A stretch of DNA of 64,000 nucleotides from Rosa chinensis (lineage: Eukaryota > Streptophyta > Magnoliopsida > Rosales > Rosaceae). The translations under genes and the position numbers were made by a program. Below, in pieces: positions 21,315-32,812 of the stretch. The stretch lies in the NCBI RefSeq assembly GCF_002994745.2, contig NC_037089.1:84282347-84346346 (forward strand), in the 5' to 3' direction. The stretch's first letter is position 1; every line of letters starts with the position of its first letter. The notes below the pieces were generated by a model. It saw only the letters and a list, made by a program, of their open reading frames with translations. It did not search any database and was not told the origin of the DNA.

Positions 21315-22783
21315 GGGAAAAATTCACCAACGGTGTCTGGACACTTAGGGGACTTTCAGAATGATACCTGAACTTTCAAAGTTATCAATGTGATACCTGG
21401 ACTCATTTTTTCGTATCAACGTAGTACCTACCGTCAATTTCCATCACGGAATAGTTAACCAGAGGCACGTGTCCGGCACGTGAGGCACAAAATAAGGATA
21501 AAAGACTAATTTACCCTCAAAAGTATTTTATTATTATTTTTTTATTCTTTATTTTTTTGCTTTCTTCCCTTCTTTTTTTCTTTTTCAGCTTCTTCTTCCC
21601 TCTGCTTTCTTTCAGCTTCTTCGTCAGCAATCCGAAGGTCCGCCAAGTTGGGTTCTTCGCCGCCCCGGAGCCCATCGCCTCCTCCCCTCCTGTCTCTGAC
21701 ATTTCCCCCTCCAGCAACTCTCTCTCTTCCGTCATGATCATCCCACCACCTCACTCCTTCGACGTCGAGTTCGCTTTCTCCCCCGGCCGCCCGCTCCGGT
21801 CCAACTCGGTTCGCCCCGCTGTGGCCGTGAGGACGACGTTGATGGGGAGGAAGAAAAAAGAACAAAAGATGAAGCAGAGTTGCAGAAACTGCAGAAAGAA
21901 GAAGAAAGGTCGAAGACCAGGAGAGAGAGAAAGAAGATTCTTTTTGGTGTTTAATCCATCACCTAAGAACAACATAAATATAAAGATCGTAGATGTTATA
22001 ACATCAGCAGCTCGTGCCCAAGTGGTAGGGAGTAGAGCTGTTGTGCAAGAGGTTGGCGGTTCGATTCTCAAGTGTTCCAAGGTTTATTTATTTTGTTTAA
22101 TTATTTGGTATCGCCTAAAAAGAGTATAAATATGAAGTTTGGAGTTCAAATGCATGCAGCAATTCGTGCTCCAGTGGTGGAGAGTTGTTTTGTTGTGAGA
22201 GAGGTTGGGGGTTCGAACCTCATCTCTTCCACGGTTTGTAAATTTTGTATATTATTCGGTATCTCTTAAAACGTGTATAAATATAAAGTTTGGAGTTATT
22301 ACATCGATGACAGTTTGTGCTCCAGTGGTGGGTAGTTAAGTTGTTGTGTGAGAGGTTGGGGGTTCGAATCTCAAGTCTTCCAAGGTTTATATGTTTTTTT
22401 ATAATTATTCGGTATCGCCTAAAAAGAGTATAAATCTAAAGTTTGGATCCATTATGTTGAGGTCAGTTCGTGCTCCAGTGGTGGAGAGTTGAGTTGTTGT
22501 GAGAGAGGTTGGGGTTTCGAACCTCATGTCCTCCAAATTTTGGAAGGAAATGAATTTTTGATCGATTTTAGGGGAAATTGGGAAAAAAAGTCTGTTTTGC
22601 CCTCTCTTTTTTGATCACGTGCGCCTCACGTGCCTCTGGTTAACTGTTCCGTGACGGAAATTGACGGTAGGTACTACGTTGATACAAAAAAATGAGTCCA
22701 GGTATCACATTGATAACTTTGAAAGTTCAGGTATCATTCTGAAAGTCCCCTAAGTGTCTAGACACCGTTGGTGAATTTTTCCC
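21315..22783. mobile_element. MULE with about 170 bp TIRs carrying a tRNA-like tandem array
   Basis: Outer ends GGGAAAAATTCACCAACGG and the exact complement on the right extend into inverted arms of about 170 bp (left 21315 to about 21485, right about 22615-22783). A perfect 9 bp duplication ATTATTTTA flanks the element (21306-21314, 22784-22792). No transposase. The interior holds a C/T-rich low-complexity stretch, a Lys/Arg-rich open frame that I do not consider a gene, and four tRNA-like units (see 22007-22540). Confidence 0.88.
22007..22540 (+). repeat. four tandem tRNA-like (SINE-head-like) units, period about 152 bp
   Basis: Units begin near 22007, 22160, 22311 and 22464. Each has an A-box-like GTGCTCCAGTGGTGGAGAG and, 40-45 bp later, a B-box-like GGTTCGAACC or GGTTCGATTC, followed by a pyrimidine-rich CTTCCA stretch. 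Between units the spacer repeats GGTATCGCCTAAAAAGAG and ATAAATATAAAGTTTGGA. Together the boxes form a recognisable pol III internal promoter pattern, as in tRNA genes and SINEs. Arms and anticodon stems are too degenerate for working tRNAs, and there is no A tail. Confidence 0.75.
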
Positions 22784-22792
22784 ATTATTTTA

Positions 22793-24148
22793 TGTACCGT
22801 CGAACTTAGCATAGTTGATAAACTATCAAGTTCTTGTCGATTGGTTATTCCAAAAAAAAGTTCTTGTTATCAGGCTTCAGTGCCCATAGCATATCTGGGC
22901 CCTAAACAACCACCCTGCCTTTCAGGCTTTTTTATTGCGGGTCGAGCTTCAAGCTATGCTAGGTTTTTTTTTCCCTCAAATTAGTGTATGTTTCCTTAAT
23001 TAAGGTTCCCAGAAATACTGTTTCTAAATCTATTGGAAACCACCATGAACTAAAAATATTTTTTTTGTGTTGCAGCTATAAAGTCTTCACGGAATTTCAG
23101 CCAAGTAGGACTACACTTCATTGGTTTGTTTAAGCTAGCTTAGATAGAAAATCTATGTATACTTTTAAGACTATTGGTTACTTGACTTGAGTTGACTATG
23201 AGTCGTGTATGTGAGATGGGAAAGTTGCATTTTACTACAGCAACACTACTAGACTATTAGTATCTCCACCGGGCCAGACATGATTATGGCAATGACTTGC
23301 TGAACTGAAATCGACTTTGATACCTTCTCAAACTACTTCACATAGGAAAGAAGGATCAATGAGAATTAAGCAGAAGTGCCCAAGAAAACGAAATGATTCC
23401 CTTATTATTGAGACTTTCTTAGAATAGTTACAATAATCCAATCAAAAGCCCACATGGTTGCCATATGTTGCCTGCTGGAGTTGACTGTAAACTGTAGGGA
23501 GGCATCCTGGAGCTTCAGAAGCTGTTTTAGCAAATTGTAGAAGACAATAATTAGTTTCTAGCTTGGCATATAAAACTAGGCAAAGCACATGCAAATAAGC
23601 TCAACTCAGAAACATAAGGACTAAGATTATAATTTAAAAAAGAACCCTATATAACACTTAATTAAACAGGTTCTTGAGCAGAGAAACTCAGAAACTTCAG
23701 AGGAGAGAGACACAGAGGAAGAGACAAAGAAAACTCAGAACTTCAACAAACAGAGCCATTTATGAATGATTCCTTCAAGATCAGAGAACTCTAGTTTATT
23801 CAACTTCTTCACTATTCTTATCTTGATTATATATAACAAATGCCATTAGCACTCGTTTCTCCACAAAACACACTCCCCCAAACCAATCTGCATTCCACAT
23901 TTACCTTAAACTAAGCACACCATTTCCAACACAATGCTCGTCTCAAACCCAGAACTCAATACAGTGGAAGCACCAAACCGAGAAACAGAGACTCACAGAA
24001 TGAATATATATGTATATATATTTGAAGCTCACCAAATTATGATCACCTTAATAATACAAAAACATGTATACAGAGCTCAATTTACCATACCCACTTCAAC
24101 AACTTTTAAAACCAACAATGTAATTTAACCAAAGTTCTTTCCTTTAAT
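22793..24148. other. intergenic region; shared leader repeat, then peroxidase 3' flank
   Basis: 22840-22950 repeats the leader seen beside the U-box fragments at 13118 and 13490 (GTGCCCATAGCATATCTG, CCTGCCTTTCAGGC). Nothing else in the rest is recognisable. The part near 23700-24148 is likely the 3' UTR and flank of the minus-strand peroxidase. Confidence 0.5.
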
Positions 24149-25125
24149 TTAATTAAACTCATCGCATCTGTGCCTAATCTCTCCTTTCCTCCCAGTCTGA
24201 ATCCCATACACACTCAACTTCTCCATGGCTCTCGCAAACGCGTAGAAGAAGCTGTTCTGATCCTTGGCATAAAGCTCCACAAACGGCCTAGTTCTCGGGT
24301 CGTTAAACAGAGCATGATCCGACTTCAACAGCCCCAATCCCTTAGGAAGGTTCTGGAAATACGCATTGTCGAACTTGTTCGGCGTCATGACGTCGTTAAA
24401 CACCGACAGAGTCGGGTTCTTCTGGACATCGGCGCATGCATTCCGCAACCCGGCCGCGTATCTCGGGTTGTACTCCGGGTCGGACTGCGACTCCCGGCTG
24501 TAGTTGTAGATCGCCGCGGTGAACTCCGTACAGTGGGAGAATCCGATGGTGTGGGCCCCGCTGAGGGCGACCATTTCCTGAACCGAGAAGCCTCTGGATC
24601 CGAAGACCCGGATGAGCTGGGAGACGGGCATGGCGGGTCGGGGCAGGGTGCCCTCGACGGCGGCGGCGCGGGACGACTTGCCGTCGCGGCGGCCGAGGGG
24701 GACGTTGTAGTAAGGGCCGCCCATCATGGTGACGAGGTCGCGGGTGGCGACGGCGAGGATGTCGGCGCAGGAGACGGTGTTGGGGCAGGCGAGCTCGAGG
24801 GCGGTCTTGGCGCGGACGACGACGTCGAAGGCGTCGCCGGGGAGGGAGAGGTTGATGTCGGCGTCGCGCTCGGCCTTGTTGAAGGGGGTGGAGGAGACCA
24901 GGATGGAGGCGTCGCAGCCGTTGTGGATGCAGTCGTGGAAGAAGAGGCGGAGGGTTCCGGCGGCCGTGGTGGGGTGGAGATCTGCTTGTTGGTGACAATG
25001 TCCTGGACAATCTGGGTGAATCTCGGGCACGACTTGTCGTAGAAGTTAGTGTAGAGTCTGGATTCGGTGGGGAAGGAGGTCGATAAGAGCGTGAGGAAGA
25101 AAATGAGGAATCCCAACACCGCCAT
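24149..25125 (-). CDS. class III peroxidase (Prx31/41-like), with a one-base frameshift
   Basis: A secreted haem peroxidase, intronless like the Prx31/41 group. The start ATG at 25125 gives a signal peptide (MAVLGFLIFFLTLLSTSFP) and the mature N-terminus with FYDKSCPRF. The main part has the distal site RLFFHDC, NGCDASIL, the GGPYY and GRRDG motifs, the proximal haem ligand in LSGAHTIGFSHC, and an ending in RRGEIR-type sequence with stop at 24149. The two halves are in different frames: one C appears to be missing in a C run at 24971-24974, between KQIST and TTAAGTLRLF. Otherwise the length (about 325 residues) is normal. Either the assembly lost a base in the homopolymer or this allele is a fresh null. 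Such enzymes oxidise phenolics in the cell wall. Confidence 0.88.
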
Positions 25126-26827
25126 GGCTGAGCTGTGTGGAGGTTTTTGGTTTTTCTGAGCTGAAAGAGTTGGAAGCTTTGTTTTAGAGTGGTGTGGAAC
25201 AGAGTGAGTGAGAGAGGGTTTTACGGGGATGAGGGACCGGGTAGAGTAACGTTTGTAGAAACCACCAATCACGGGAAAGCGTGCGGGAGTGGTGGGACCC
25301 GGAGAGGAGGGAAATGACGGGGGTGTCCTTGGTGGTATTGGGGGGTGAGCCTGTTCAGGTGGCATCGGACGGGTGTGGTGGAGTTTTGTGTAATTGGACG
25401 GTAGCGGGGAACGGAGACAGGGTTATGAGTAAACGAGAATTAGTGAGTGATTAGTGATTAATGGACTGGAGTTAATTAAGTAGCGTGCGTAGTTCCTGGG
25501 GTTTAGAATTTAGGGAGGTGATACCACGGTGCGTTTGGCGCATTTTCCGTTATAATCACATGACGGATTGTGGATTGTTTAAAGCTAAGGTCTTAAAAAC
25601 CAATAGTTTCATAAATTGCTTGGTGGAAGATCGAGTGTTGCTCATATTCGATGAAATTTTTTCTTAATTAAGTGGTTAAGTAATGGAGTAGGTTCATTAT
25701 ATGACGGTAGTTATAATTATACTCCTTTAAAATTTTGATGTTTTACCAGTTGTGGGGTCTCGATTAGTCTGAAAAACATGACTTATTATCTGTAATTCGA
25801 TTATGTAGTTGTTTATGTAACTTTTGTGCGCTTTAATTTTAAACTCTCAAAGCATTTTAATTTAGTTACCGTACGTTCTTGAATTTAACCTAGTTATCAT
25901 TAAGAGGTCAAAAGTTCCACACGGCTGTATAAATGTCCCCATCGCATCTGATTCCATGCATGCCATCTCATGCCACCCTTTTTGTGTCGTTAAATCCAAA
26001 AGAGCGGTGATCTTGTTTGCAATTTATGAGCGCATTATGGGCTGGACTTATTCAACTCAACTCACCAAATGACATGTTCATTACTCGGAAAAAATTATTC
26101 ACTTGCATCAACTCTCCTACAAAGACAAAAGTGTCGGTCAAAGGTTGAAAGGTTTCAACTTTTTTACACTTTGTCCAACAATAATATCCTAAAGTTGAAA
26201 CTTTTTCCTTCCTTTGCTGTTGTCTTACTGTAACCCTTGGGCCTTTGCCTTTGCCTTGCCGGAGAAGGGGAAAAAAAAAAAAGAACAAGAAAAAAAGCGG
26301 TTGAAACGGATATCGGTTTAAGATATACCGCAGACAGTAATCAATTTAACATCTTATGTCCCTAGAGTTTCAACACTCCTAAGCGCTTAAAAAGTTGGGC
26401 AAAACAAAGGGTCGGTGAAATTAGAGAGTTGGATGAGGTTGGGTTGCTGTAGAGAAATGCAGATGCATGTGCAAAGCTGGTCCCATATAAGCTGGGTTTG
26501 TTCCTGTGTTTAGCTACATTCCTAATAGCTGAAGGTGTTGGCCATCTCTAAGCTAACAGCTCATTCCTACTGATCTAGACATTGGGTACAGCTACATCTT
26601 TGCTAAGCATTCAATCCCAATTAATGGACCCATTTTTTATCCCACAAATTATTTGCAAGAATTAAACTTTATTTATGCATAAACAAAGCAAACTAGAAGA
26701 AACACCAAATACAGAAAGCATTAATCGTCTAAAAAAATACAGAAAGCTTTACAACAGAGAAAAAGCACCACACAAGATACATATTTTCATGTTTTATTGG
26801 CACACACCTCATACTTTGGAGCATAAT
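25126..26827. other. intergenic region upstream of the peroxidase
   Basis: It should contain the peroxidase promoter (first few hundred bases) and the 3' flank of the SAG101-like gene. I see no further gene, TIR or target duplication. Confidence 0.45.
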
Positions 26828-28846
26828 TCAGAACTTCCCTTCCTTATACGCCTCGTAATTGCGATCCTTCATGAATTCCAGCAGCAATGAGGAGTAGGGC
26901 TGCTCAACAACTCCCTTGTACTCCTTCCACCACTGCATAAAACTGCTCTTCTCCAAGAAAATCTCCGGAGACAATGCATAGTTCTTAAGGGAACCATACA
27001 CATCCGCCTCGAAGTTTTTCAATTCTTGCACTGCACGTTCTTTCTCTTCAACTGATCCGTTCTTCACTAGTTTGCATAAGCTGCGAGCTTCTTCAACATG
27101 TGCCCAGAAACAAGAATCCTCATTCAAACTAGACCCCACTGTCTCTTTTTTTGATTTGCTTGGGGTAGCTTCAGGTTTGACTACCTTCGTCAACCAGTCC
27201 TCCAACAGAATGAACTGTTTAGGCCTTTTCCCATCAGATTTATAGTTCTTTCCACCATCCCTGTAGTAGTCTGCAATGTTAAGTGGCTCAACCATCCTTC
27301 TGTAGTTTGTGCCTGCCCAAAGCCAACGAACCCGAAAATAAGCTCCTTCTATCTGAGGCTTGTTCTCTACTTCTGCGACAGAATCCTCCCAGTAGTTCAT
27401 CAGCTTTTTCTTATACTCATTAACATTGACGTCACTTATGTTCCCTTGGTTTCTGTACCTGTCATAGTATCCTATTTTGTGTTTTTTGGAGTCTTTCTTG
27501 TACCACTCCAAAAAGGCCATGTAAACTTTCATTTCATTCAACTTCTTGTCCGAATCCGAAATCTTCTTCTTCTGAATTAGTAACTTCGTTTCATGTTTCT
27601 TCATCCTCAGAATCAGACTCTGGATCTCTGTACTTGGCTGTTTCTGTTGCAATGATTCAATTTAGATATAATTTGAGGAACAAGCAGACAAATATTGTAG
27701 TCATATCATGAATACATAGAAATTTAGCTACCTGCGAGAGAATTCCAATTGCTTGAAGTTGTGTGATAAGGCTTGCTTGAAGTGAATCTCTTTCTGCTTC
27801 AGTAGACTTGAGAACACTACACAACGCCTTGCACTTGAGATCTCCCAAAATTTTTCCATAATGGCACTGTTGATTTTGAGAGTTTGTTTTCACCAACTGT
27901 TCCAAAATGATATCTGGGTCCTCAAAGCAAGCACAACCGGAAGCTGAGCATAATAGGAATGTCCCAAATGGCTTATAATAACCCGGATTTCGTGATATAA
28001 AAAGTTGAGGTGTAGGATCTTGGTTAGAGACAATATGCAAGAAGCAAGACTTCCATGTTGAGAATTGTAACACACATTCTTGGAGGTGTTTATCTCCAAC
28101 AAGGGGAGAACCAAAAGTAACGCAAAGGGGCCGTTTGGCTTTTGACAAGTTGAGGCCTTGTAGCAGCCACAGAGTGAAGAGTGTAGCCACACTACCTCCA
28201 ACAGATTGTCCAGTGATGATTACTAATGAAGGGGTTTTGCTTTTGCTATTCTCTACCAACTGAAACATTATACAAAGTTATTACAATTAACCTAGTAACA
28301 ACAACAAAGAACAAGAGGTCCAAGAAATACGTGTTGAATCCTTTAAGTTTATAAATACTTGTCAAAGCTGACTGTGACATCCAATTTAGGTTACAACTAA
28401 CCTTTTCTTTCAGTTGAAGTAGCTCACGGTATTGTGACTGAAAGAGTTTGATTGCTGCTTGATTGAGGGAGAAACTTGGGTTGGTTTTGTTGCACAAGAA
28501 CTCAAAGTGAGCAAAGTTGTCTTGTTTGAGTTTTGACAATGAAACCAAGCCTTCTTGTCCTTGAAGAGAGCCGGGTGGAGTTCCAAAAGCTATGATGGTA
28601 GGATTTTCTGGTTGGATTTCACTGAACAGAGACAGCTCTGCATTTGGATTGATCTGTTTTTGTTTCTCGATTGCACTCCAAGCCTGGTGAACTGGATCAG
28701 AGGTCAACACAAAGTTCGCCGATTCCAAACCGCTGCTGAATCTACCATCATCAAGAACATACACAAGTCAACGCAAGTAAACAAAACAGAATCACAACAA
28801 CCAGGGAAGAACAACGGGCGGACTCTACTTACTGGTTGATGGTCAT
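26828..28846 (-). CDS. SAG101-like immune regulator (EDS1 family)
   Basis: Four exons by my reading: a 14-base first exon 28833-28846 (ATGACCATCAACCA), then 28402-28741, 27732-28259 and 26828-27643. All have GT-AG borders and matching phase, 565 residues, no internal stop. Residues up to about 290 are a lipase-like alpha/beta-hydrolase domain with TGQSVGGSVATLFTLWLL at about 134-151; the serine of the nucleophile-elbow position is present. The last exon (about 295-565) is the EP domain, with long helices such as KKLNEMKVYMAFLEWYK, VNEYKKKLMNYWEDSV and AGTNYRRMVEPLNIADYY. SAG101 pairs with EDS1 to bind TIR-made nucleotide signals and activates NRG1 helpers. An NRG1-like gene lies 15 kb away on the same strand. 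Confidence 0.9.
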
Positions 28847-29579
28847 CTTCAATCTTCTTCTCTCCAATTTGCTTGGAAACGTACCCAGAACAATTATGCA
28901 AATAGATGATCTTCGAAAACAATGAGGATCAACTGCTACTTTTATTTCGACCAACCAAGTACTCGCAGCGAAACTTCGCAAATGAGGAAAGTAGCCAAGT
29001 CTTGGTCTTGTATAAAGGAACAGTACAATACGTCAACGTCAACGAATTTATTCCATTATTTCCATGAAGTTTTTTTTTTTGAAAATGATTTCCATGAAGT
29101 TACTTGGAAGAGCTGTAGAAAAAGGTACTGTCTCATTCGTCTTTGTTAATTAATCTGGTAAAGTTCCGTGGAAACAGCGGGTCGCTTTCTGGATGGATTG
29201 TTGCTGAAGACCAATGAATAATACAAATGATTCTCTTCCTGCTTTCTATTGTCTTCTAAAGTTTTCTTGTTAAGTGGGGTAGTTTGAGGTAAATTTCTGG
29301 TCATTTTAGCCGTTGTTTCATACCAAGTTGTTTTCCAATATAATTAAAATAAAAACACGTGAAGAGCCCTGCCGCCGAAAAATTCGTCGTCACATGTTGT
29401 TTTCCGTTTCAACGTAAATGAAAGCTCAAACGACCTCCTGGCGTCGTCGGTTAATGTTGTTCCTATACAATTAAATAAAAGTTGTGGTGACCTTTGCCGA
29501 CAAAAAAACGTTGGCACAAGTATTAGTTTTAATAGATTAATGCTGGGTGAATCACGTTTTTAGATACCACATATATCTC
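28847..29579. other. upstream region of the SAG101-like gene
   Basis: It contains the 5' flank of the minus-strand SAG101-like gene. No ORF of interest and no TIR pair seen. Confidence 0.45.
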
Positions 29580-30110
29580 ACCTTATGTGGCTAATGGTGC
29601 CTGGCGTAACTCTTCTGGTCATGCCGGTTATGGTGACATATTTAGATATTTGAGAGGTGGTATTATGGGTGCCTTTTGCTGTAATCTTAATATTTCGAGC
29701 TTTGCAACAGCGAAGGTTTTGGTAATCAGTAAGGTTATTGCTCAATTATCTTGGTTACGGGACTGAAACATATATGGTTACAACTTACAAGTTGACTTGA
29801 CTCTTGTTCTTTCATTTCTTCATCCTCCTCACTTCGTACCCTGATAGCTGTAAGTTGAGTGGCATAATTGTTTGGATCATATCTTTCAAATGCATTTCCG
29901 TTCTTCTCACATTTATCGAGAAGGGAACCAAGTTACAGATGCTCTTGCTAACATGGGTCTCTATTCTGATGGTTTAACATGGCGGGACATTGCACCCGGA
30001 TTTTGTAGGAATAATTACTTGGGTTGCCCAATTTTTGATTTCGTTTGTTTCACATTCTTCTTATATTTGTCATTGGTTTTCTTTTCTAATTGCTTTCTCT
30101 CGAGGGTTGA
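29580..30110 (+). pseudogene. LINE-type RNase H fragment
   Basis: An interrupted reading that resembles the RNase H domain found at the end of plant non-LTR retrotransposons and related host proteins. It has a GIFRYLRGGIMGAFCCNL stretch near 29635-29690 and a SHIYREGNQVTDALANMGL stretch at about 29908-29964. The HxxREgNxxADxLA signature of the last RNase H helix is clear, but frameshifts and missing parts separate the pieces. There is no reverse transcriptase next to it. Confidence 0.65.
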
Positions 30111-30164
30111 GCCGGGTCTAGGCTATTCCTCTATTTATCAACAAAAAAAAAAATGTGGCTGACG

Positions 30165-31092
30165 TAGCTCAAAACTCAACCTATCAAATTTTTTTATTGA
30201 ATAGGGTAGTTAAGGCACATTTACTGTCACATGAAGTGAGACCAAGGTGTTATCTAAAAAGTGGTTCATTTAGCATTATTCTTTTCAATTGGTAAAGTTA
30301 TGGTACTTTTAACATTTCTTATACATGTCCTATTTTATGTAAAATTTACAACTTTTAGTCCTCATGTTACCACCATTACGAGTAAGGGTCATCATAGGCC
30401 GAGCTAGGGCTGGGCTTAGTCAAAGTCAACAAAATTTAGGACAAGGTAGGATCGAGTCAGGGCTCATCCTTACACACCCGAAATTCCTGAGCTGCTAGGG
30501 TTGAAAGGGACTAGTCAGGCTAGCCTTCCGAATAAGGCCAAATAAGATCGAAAATGGCCTTATTTTGTTTAACGAAAAGAAATACATTACTTTTATTTTT
30601 TTCTTAAAATGTGGCTCAATGGTGACACAAGGCACATTAGCTTTTGTTGATCATATTATATTATATATATATATAGGGCTTCCGCTAAGGGATCCCTTTT
30701 TTTGGTCTTTTATAGGGATAGACATTAGACCAACTTTTCGATCATATTTTCACATTTTAACCATTCGACCAACGTTTCGGACAGTCATAATGGTGGCGGT
30801 GATTTGCAAATTATTCAAGGTGTAGTTGATGGTGCTGTGATGGTGCTGTCTATAATAATACTCCTGGGGAGCTACCAATACCACACAAAGCAATACACAG
30901 CAAGAAATAACCAATCTTTTCCCACAAGAGTCGGGAATTAACAGGGTCTTCTACAACAAATTTATTGAACCACCAATTCCAAAAGACTGGAAACTGAACA
31001 CGGAAAGCAACATAACAAGAAGGAAAAAAGGCACCGAATTACACATAATTTCAATGGCATAAACCTTATTTGTTGGATACTTGGATCATAAA
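30165..31092. other. intergenic region
   Basis: AT-rich, no gene. A segment at about 30720-30840 (TTTTCACATTTTAACCATTCG) recalls part of the foldback element at 11173-11580 and may be a remnant of that family. The part next to 31092 is the 3' flank of the second SAG101-like locus. Confidence 0.4.
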
Positions 31093-32812
31093 CTAGGTGA
31101 ACTTCCCTTCCTCGTACTCTTTGGGACCGCCATTTTTCATGAAGTGTGAGAGCGATGAGGAGCTTTCAACAATTCCTTTGTACTCATTCCACCATTTCAT
31201 AAAACTGCTGTTCTTCAAGAAAATCTCAGGTGACACTGCATAATTCTTGAGAGCAATCCACACATAGTCCTCAAACTCTTTCAACTTCCGTTTGTCATTA
31301 GTAGTTAGTACTCCATTCTTCAACAAGATGAGAGCTTCCTCAACACGTGCCCAAAAACAAGAATCATCATTCAAACTAGAACCCACGTTCTCTCTTTTGG
31401 ATTTGTTTGGGCCAGATTCTGGTTTTTCTTCTTGTTTCTGTGTTTCCTGCTTCTTCTTCTTTTCTTGCTCCTGCTTCTCCTGATGCCATTCCTCCAACAG
31501 AGTAAAATGTTTAGGCCTTTTCCCAGCATCAGTTCGGTAATTTTTACCCCATCCTTATTGTAGTCTGCAATGTGAACTGGTTCAACCATCCCTCTGTAGT
31601 TTGTGCCTGCATAAAGCCAACGAACTCGAAAGTGAGCTCCTTCTAACTGGGGCTTGTTCTCTACTTCTGTGACAGAGTCCTCCCAGTAATTCATGAGCTT
31701 CTTCTTATACTCGTTAACCTTAACGTCGATCTGTTTGATTGCCCTTGTTTCTGTACATGTCATAATATCCAATATTTTGACGCTTGGAGTCCTTATACCA
31801 CTCCAAGTAGGCCATGTGAATTTTCATTTCATTCAATTTCTTGTCAGAATCCGAATTCTTCTTCTTCTGAATTAATAACTTCCTTTCATGGTTTTTCATC
31901 TTCCTAACCAGATTGTTAGTATCCTGGGACTGTTGTTGTTGCAATGATAACATTTTAGTGAAAAAGTTGAAGAAATAGTTTAGAAAAATATACCATATTC
32001 TATCATAATTTGGTTTGATTTTTTCTTTTCTATCACTCTACACCAAATATAGAAATACACAAGGAATATTAATATTTTCTGTAAATTTGTGTGAGATCAT
32101 ATGTTACCTGTGAGACTACTCCGATTGCTATGAGTTGTGTGATTAGGCTAGCTTGAAGTGGATCTGTTTCCCCTACAATGGACTCGAAAACATGACATTG
32201 TTGAGAATATATACATCCCACATGGGAAAAATGGGACCTTGCCTATGTGTTTATAAGGATTTGGGCCACTCCATCCATTGCCAATTGGTTTTGGATGTGA
32301 ACCCCAGATTACTTTATCATGGTATCAGAGCCAGGTTACCCACATGTGCATGCCTAACGGCCACACGGGCTCCACGTCACCCAAAAATTTTCCACGTATA
32401 TGGCTTGAAAATTCGCCACACGTGCGGGGGCGTGTTGAGAATATATACATCCCACATGGGAAAAATGGGACCTTGCCTATGAGTTTATAAGGGTTTGGGC
32501 CACTCCATCCATTGCCAATTGATTTTGGATGTGAATCCCAGATTACTTTATCAGGCATAATGCCTTTCGCTTGAGATCTGCCAAAATTTGTCCATAAGGG
32601 AACCCCAAATTAAGATCTTGAGTTTGAGCATGTGAGAATTGGTTGTCATAAATTGTTCCGAAATGAAATCCGGGTCCTCAGAGAAAGCACAACTCGAAGC
32701 CAAGCATAACAAGAATGTTCCAAAAGACTTATATGCACCAGTTGTATTTTGGGACATAAAGATTTTCGGTGTATGATCTTGGTCGGAGACTATATGCAAG
32801 AACCAAGACTTC
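31093..32812 (-). pseudogene. second SAG101-like locus, broken (3' part)
   Basis: A decayed paralogue of the gene at 26828-28846. The EP-domain exon spans 31093 to about 31930 but needs two frame changes, near 31740 and near 31550. The Lys/Glu-rich loop there also differs from the intact copy. The preceding exon is present as 32108-32198 and 32554-32812, cut by a TRIM element, with another frame change near 32630. At 32812 homology stops at the 5' LTR of a Gypsy element. The rest of the lipase-like domain is missing; only a first-exon relic is found beyond the retroelement, at 51387-51403. It cannot make a normal SAG101 protein. Confidence 0.9.
32199..32553. mobile_element. TRIM retrotransposon (miniature LTR element) in a SAG101-like exon
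   Basis: Two direct 121 bp terminal repeats, 32199-32319 and 32433-32553, begin TGTTGAGAATATATACATCC and end TTACTTTATCA. Right after the first comes TGGTATCAGAGC, the usual initiator-Met tRNA primer site, and before the second a purine-rich GTGCGGGGGCG tract. The internal part is only 113 bp with no ORF. Flanking bases GACAT and GGCAT are a 5 bp target duplication with one change. This is a terminal-repeat retrotransposon in miniature, moved by another element's enzymes. Confidence 0.93.

Noticed and set aside
21557..22129. 190-codon frame inside the MULE
   Set aside because: Phe/Ser-rich then Lys/Arg-rich low complexity ending in the tRNA-like array; its first codon is not ATG in a good context.
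22007..22540. functional tRNA genes
   Set aside because: Only the A-box and B-box patterns are kept; acceptor and anticodon stems do not fold into a standard tRNA.
24170..25042. 290-codon plus-strand open frame opposite the peroxidase
   Set aside because: It is a GC-rich antisense shadow of the peroxidase with Gly/Glu/Val-rich composition and no domain.
32153..32490. short frames over the TRIM element
   Set aside because: They arise from the direct LTR copies and primer site, not from a protein-coding gene.
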